Below, one piece after another: positions 60,957-64,000 of a stretch of DNA of 64,000 nucleotides. Each line of letters begins with the position of its first letter. Within the stretch, counting starts at the first letter, position 1. A program made the translations under genes and the position numbers. The stretch spans positions 372,001 through 436,000 of the forward strand of contig CAVRSV010000007.1 of the NCBI GenBank assembly GCA_963723965.1, written 5' to 3'. The notes below the pieces were generated by a model. The model was not told the DNA's origin. It saw only the letters and a list, made by a program, of their open reading frames with translations, and did no database searches. This DNA comes from JARRKC01 sp963723965. Its GTDB lineage: Bacteria; Acidobacteriota; UBA6911; RPQK01; JAPXNP01.

Positions 60957-61661
60957 ATGCGGCTGATGAACGAGAAAGTCTGCGATTTGGTGGGAAAGCC
61001 GGAAAGAGAGCTGTCCCGCAGGGAGAGGCGGAAACTCCAGTTGCGGGAGGACATCCTCGACGTAGCCCTCGACCTGTTTGCCGAGAAGGGGTTCCACGAC
61101 GTCGCGATGCAGGAAGTCGCCGACCGGGCGGAAGTCAGCGTGGGCACTCTCTACAATATCTTCTCGAGCAAGGAGGATCTCTATCAGCAGTTGGTGGTCG
61201 TGCACGCCCGAAGCTTCATCGTCTCGCTCCGAAAACGCCTTTGCGACGGAGGCGGAAATGCCCTGGAGATCGTACGTAACCACGTCACAGCAGCCTGGGG
61301 CGTCCTGAGCTCGGACCGCCGCCTGTTAAAGCTCTATCTCGGCTTCACTCAGGGGGCCCGTTTTTCGGTGGCTCTCCGGCTGAATCCGGACCTCAAGAAA
61401 GAATCCGACCTGCTGACGGAGGATCTCGCCACTGTGATGGACCGGGCCGTTGCCGAAAAGCTCTTCCGTCCAGTCGGTGGGCGAAACCTCGCCCTGATGC
61501 TGCAGGGGATTTCCCACTCCTTTTTCGTCAACTGGCTTCAAGATCCGAACCCCGAGGCGGCCGACCGCAACGTCGAGATGATCCTCGACCTATTTTTCAG
61601 CGGTGCCCTGAAGGGGGCGGCTCGAGACGCAGGGGAAATCGATCGCTCAACGGGTCTGTAA
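60957..61661 (+). CDS. TetR/AcrR-family transcriptional regulator of the second RND operon
   Basis: Cytoplasmic repressor of 234 residues from the ATG at 60957. A TTG at 60945 and an ATG at 60966 are alternatives, and none has a good ribosome-binding site. The TetR_N helix-turn-helix occupies about 20-75: ILDVALDLFAEKGFHDVAMQ and EVADRAEVSVGTLYNIFSSK, then EDLYQQ. The C-terminal ligand domain is all-helical. As the last gene of the pump operon it would provide feedback control, probably through the two TGAAT-N4-ATTCA dyads upstream of the operon. Its last codons overlap the end of a decayed TetR gene on the other strand. Confidence 0.92.
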   Translation: MRLMNEKVCDLVGKPERELSRRERRKLQLREDILDVALDLFAEKGFHDVAMQEVADRAEVSVGTLYNIFSSKEDLYQQLVVVHARSFIVSLRKRLCDGGGNALEIVRNHVTAAWGVLSSDRRLLKLYLGFTQGARFSVALRLNPDLKKESDLLTEDLATVMDRAVAEKLFRPVGGRNLALMLQGISHSFFVNWLQDPNPEAADRNVEMILDLFFSGALKGAARDAGEIDRSTGL

Positions 61662-62028
61662 CCGCGCCGCCATGCCCTCGAGGAGGGAGTCGACGCCGAA
61701 GCAAAAGTCGTCGTCCCCCGGCGCGACCCCGTCGAGCTCGAGAAAGCGGCTGAACTGCGGGAAAAGATCCCGTTTCCAGTATTTCAGTCAGATAGGGCTC
61801 CACGGCGGCACGACGCTCGGCGTCGCTCATTCCCAGCCGACGATCGTTTTCGAGCTCCTGCAGCTCGTAGGCGACGAATCCCAGGACGAAGACGTAGAGG
61901 GTACCCACCAGGCGCGTCATGGATCGGATATCCAGGCCCAGACCCGCGACGGACTGCAAACAATACTCAAAGTGCCGGAGGTAGTTGGGGCCGAGTGGCG
62001 GCCTGCGATGGAGGAGCGTGCTCAGCCA
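61647..62028 (-). pseudogene. Truncated and frameshifted TetR-type C-terminal domain
   Basis: The minus strand reads WLSTLLHRRPPLGPNYLRHF, then CLQSVAGLGLDIRSMTRLVG, and on to PYLTEILETG near 61775. It then continues one frame over as DLFPQFSRFLELDGVAPGDD, ending SLLEGMAARLQTR and stop at 61647. This is the tetracycline-repressor-like C-terminal domain. The roughly 80-residue DNA-binding N-terminus is missing: the similarity stops eight bases from the GTAC dyad at 62036. A 5' deletion plus a frameshift make it non-functional. Its 3' end overlaps the functional TetR gene by 15 bases. Confidence 0.78.
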
Positions 62029-62035
62029 TAACCGA

Positions 62036-62074
62036 TGCGTACAATGTACCCAATGGACGAGTACGGTGTACGCA
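62036..62074. promoter_or_regulatory. Large GTAC-rich dyad, probable TetR-type operator
   Basis: TGCGTACAATGTAC, an 11-base spacer, then GTACGGTGTACGCA. The 14-base arms are inverted copies with two mismatches. Each arm is itself GTAC-N3-GTAC. Such paired GTAC sites are typical of operators for TetR proteins with the C-terminal domain type found next door. It is likely the surviving operator of the truncated TetR gene; it may now lie in the leader of the glycosidase gene at 62182. Confidence 0.55.
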
Positions 62075-62181
62075 GAAACAAAGACAAGAGAGTTCCATGC
62101 AGGCCCGCAAGGAAGGGTGGGCATCACAAGAGCGACAGAACGGGCGGACGGCAGACGAGGCCGGAGCAGTCGCATTCCCGC

Positions 62182-63145
62182 ATGATCTTCGGAGTCTATG
62201 GAGGCGGCATTGCCGGGACCGATTCGGGCATCGCCACCGGTCCGGCAGACGAACCCGATCGGATCAACCGGGCCCTCGATCTGCTGCAGGGCACGAGTGA
62301 GGAATTTCTGGTTCGCGCATACGTCCATTACTCAGGCCCTCGCGGGTCGAAGGAGGATCTCCGAACACCCGCGTTCATGTCGGATTACGCCCGAAGCGGC
62401 AGGAAGCTCGATCTGGTGCTCTGCTACAGGGATGCCGGCGGCGATCTGGAGCCCTGGGTAGAGTTCATTCTTCGGGAGATCCGTCGATTCGGGCCCTGCA
62501 CTGGGGAAACTCCAGATCACGGAAGAGCCCAATCTCTATCAGTTCCCGGGGGACGGAGAGTTCTTCCCCCAGGTCGTGGCGGCAATGGATGAGGGCATTC
62601 GCAGAGCACGGCAGGAGATCGAGCGCCTGGGACTTCCGACCCAGGTGGGGTTCAACTCGGTTCCCTGCTTCGACGAGGAGGATCGCTTTTGGGGATCGGT
62701 GAAGAGAATCCTCTCCCCGGCCTTCCTCGAATCCCTGGACTACGTCGGCCTCGACTTCTTTCCCGACGTCTTTCGGCGTCTGCCCGACGATGGATCCGCC
62801 GGAGATCTTCGCCAATCCGTGGCGGCAGTTCTCCGCCACTTCCGCAATATCGTGATGAGCGGCGCCGGCATTCCCGGATCGGTTCCGATACACATCACCG
62901 AAAACGGCTGGCCCACCGGTCCCGATCGGCCGGAAAGCCGCCAGGCCAGGGCGCTCGAGATCGTGATCCGAACGATTCATGACCTGCGCGAAGAGCTGAA
63001 CATCACTCATTACGAACATTTTGCTCTGCGCGACGCCGCCACGAACCAGGACAACTGGTTCTATCGCTTCGGACTGCTGCGGGACGACTACTCGGCCAAA
63101 CCGGCTTTCGACACCTACCGGAGGCTGATCGGCGAACTGGGCTGA
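62182..63145 (+). pseudogene. Glycosidase-like TIM-barrel gene broken by one frameshift
   Basis: The first part, from the ATG at 62182 (MIFGVYGGGIAGTDSGIATG), reads to LREIRRFGP at about 62493. The second part, one base later in frame, continues LGKLQITEEPNLYQFPGDGE, then IHITENGWPTGPD and WFYRFGLLRDDYSAKPAFDT to the stop at 63145. Joined, they give about 320 residues with the look of a GH-A TIM barrel: ITEEPN would carry the acid/base and HITENGWPT the nucleophile. A +1 base between 62491 and 62502 accounts for the break. It could be a real mutation or a sequencing error. No ribosome-binding site precedes the ATG. Confidence 0.7.
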
Positions 63146-63180
63146 TCGGTCGCCGTTCACTCAAGCGAGGGCACCCACCG

Positions 63181-63574
63181 GAGAGCAGGGGACACTGTTT
63201 TGCATTTCCACTGCGCGAGAGTAGGGGACACTGCTTTGCATTTCACTGCTCTGCATCTCCACTGCGGCCGCTTCTGGCCGGAGGTAAGGGGAGTAAGGGA
63301 CACTGTTTTTCATGGCTCAGCGTTGCGGGGCGAGTCGGGGGGGGAGTTGGGGACATTCTACTTCATTCCCTCGGCGCGAAGGTCTGGAATGCCGGAGTAG
63401 GGCCGGAGAGTAGGGGACACTGTCTTTTCCTTGGCTGTGCGCCGGCGGCTGGGAACAGACGGGATTGGAGGCAGACGAGAAAGGGATTAGAGGACGAGAG
63501 AGGGAGAAAGGGACACTCTTTTTCGGGGGTTGCCTTCCCGCACGTAGGAGGGCGAATTGGGGACACTCGTTTCC
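63181..63574 (+). repeat. Cluster of seven forward GGGGACACT repeat copies
   Basis: Copies at 63181-63204, 63217-63240, 63290-63312, 63341-63362, 63404-63430, 63503-63525 and 63550-63574. The first two are GAGAGxAGGGGACACTG plus TTTGCA. The others vary as GGAGTAAGGGACACTG, GAGTTGGGGACATTC, GAGTAGGGGACACTG, GAGAAAGGGACACTC and GAATTGGGGACACTC. Spacing is irregular (36-99 bases) and the intervening sequence is not unique-spacer-like, so it is not a CRISPR array. It fills the 524 bp gap between the broken glycosidase and the hydrolase; no gene is otherwise present. Confidence 0.88.
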
Positions 63575-63669
63575 GGGACTGCTTTTCCGAGCGGTGGATC
63601 GGGCGGTGGCGTAGAATACGGCGCGGGCGGGAGGTCCGCCAGGCAACGCCGAACGAAAGGGGAAACTGC

Positions 63670-64000
63670 GTGAAAATCCTGCATCGGCACATCTCGGTCT
63701 TGTGCTTCCTTGTGATGGTTTCAATGCTGCCGGAGGCGACCCAGACGTTCGCTGCAGAGGAGCAGGCGGCGTACGCCGACCCCGGGCAACCGGGCCCCTA
63801 TCGGGTCGGGCTTCGGACGGCGACCTTCGTCGACACGGTCCGGGGTAGGACCCTCAAGACTTTCTTCTGGTATCCGGCTCTGGGTGGAGACGACTCGGGC
63901 GCCGTGATCCCGGACGGCGAGCCGGACCACTCGGGAGGTCCGTATCCGCTGATCATGTTTTCCCACGGGCACACGGGAACGGGCAATCAATCCACCCACC
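63670..64000 (+). CDS. Secreted alpha/beta hydrolase (dienelactone hydrolase/PAF-acetylhydrolase-like), 5' part
   Basis: Open to the window end, so only the first 110 residues are seen. The GTG at 63670 has GAAAGGGGA upstream and a signal peptide (LHRHISVLCFLVMVSMLPEA, cleavage near TFAAEEQ). The mature part, GPYRVGLRTATFVDTVRGRT then LKTFFWYP, ending PYPLIMFSHGHTGTG, is the N-terminal strand and oxyanion-hole region of the chlorophyllase/PAF-acetylhydrolase group. The nucleophile Ser would lie beyond the window. The substrate is unknown. Confidence 0.8.
   Translation, partial: MKILHRHISVLCFLVMVSMLPEATQTFAAEEQAAYADPGQPGPYRVGLRTATFVDTVRGRTLKTFFWYPALGGDDSGAVIPDGEPDHSGGPYPLIMFSHGHTGTGNQSTH

Noticed and set aside
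61672..62031. 119-codon plus-strand frame
   Set aside because: Antisense to the recognisable TetR C-terminal remnant; no motifs of its own.
63181..63574. CRISPR-like array
   Set aside because: Units vary in sequence, spacing is 36-99 bases, intervening DNA is itself partly repeated, and no cas genes are nearby.

Overview
This is a GC-rich bacterial chromosome segment from a Gram-negative organism. It encodes two RND efflux pumps with outer-membrane factors, a TonB-dependent receptor, several lipoproteins and a Tat substrate. The carboxypeptidase-regulatory-domain TonB receptor, the membrane protein with a DNA-binding-like N-terminus and two malectin domains, the many secreted glycosidases and the heptanucleotide intergenic repeats together suggest Acidobacteriota or a neighbouring phylum. 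This is inference; there is no rRNA to settle it. I saw no tRNA, rRNA or CRISPR array.

Layout. 0-5.6 kb: a CNT nucleoside transporter, a secreted M28 (PSMA-like) peptidase, a CDF metal exporter and a SAM methyltransferase, separated by period-7 repeat arrays. 5.7-11.6 kb (minus): a complete RND pump operon (OMF-MFP-RND). 11.6-20.8 kb: a decayed response regulator, an NTF2-like secreted protein, a very large secreted surface protein, a Tat-exported TIM-barrel protein, a RIC/YtfE iron-sulfur repair protein, a small membrane protein, a NIF3 remnant and a lipoprotein glycosidase. 21.6-29.2 kb (minus): a tightly packed five-gene operon made of a TonB receptor, a LuxE/PaaK-like acyl-adenylating enzyme and a NitT/TauT-type ABC importer, with an aldehyde dehydrogenase divergent to it. 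This operon is the best candidate for an undescribed system. 31.2-32.9 kb: a REP-associated-type (Y1/HUH) transposase and an orphan PIN protein.

33-54.5 kb is a hemicellulose or pectin side-chain degradation locus. It holds a GH95 fucosidase, two esterases, two GH51 arabinofuranosidases, two GH3 enzymes (one a five-module giant), a class II aldolase and a probable membrane-bound malectin sensor divergent from the esterase/GH51 operon. A SecA2-like ATPase sits in the middle. 54.8-61.7 kb is a second RND pump operon (MFP-RND-OMF-TetR); a tandem dyad of TetR type overlaps its predicted promoter. The right end has a truncated TetR remnant beside a GTAC-type dyad, a frameshifted glycosidase and the 5' end of an alpha/beta hydrolase.

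From 20.9 kb onward, intergenic spaces hold about 26 copies, in seven clusters, of a short dispersed repeat with core GGGGACACT followed by a T-rich tail. Two head-to-head copies form a hairpin. The single Y1 transposase in the window is the natural suspect for mobilising them.
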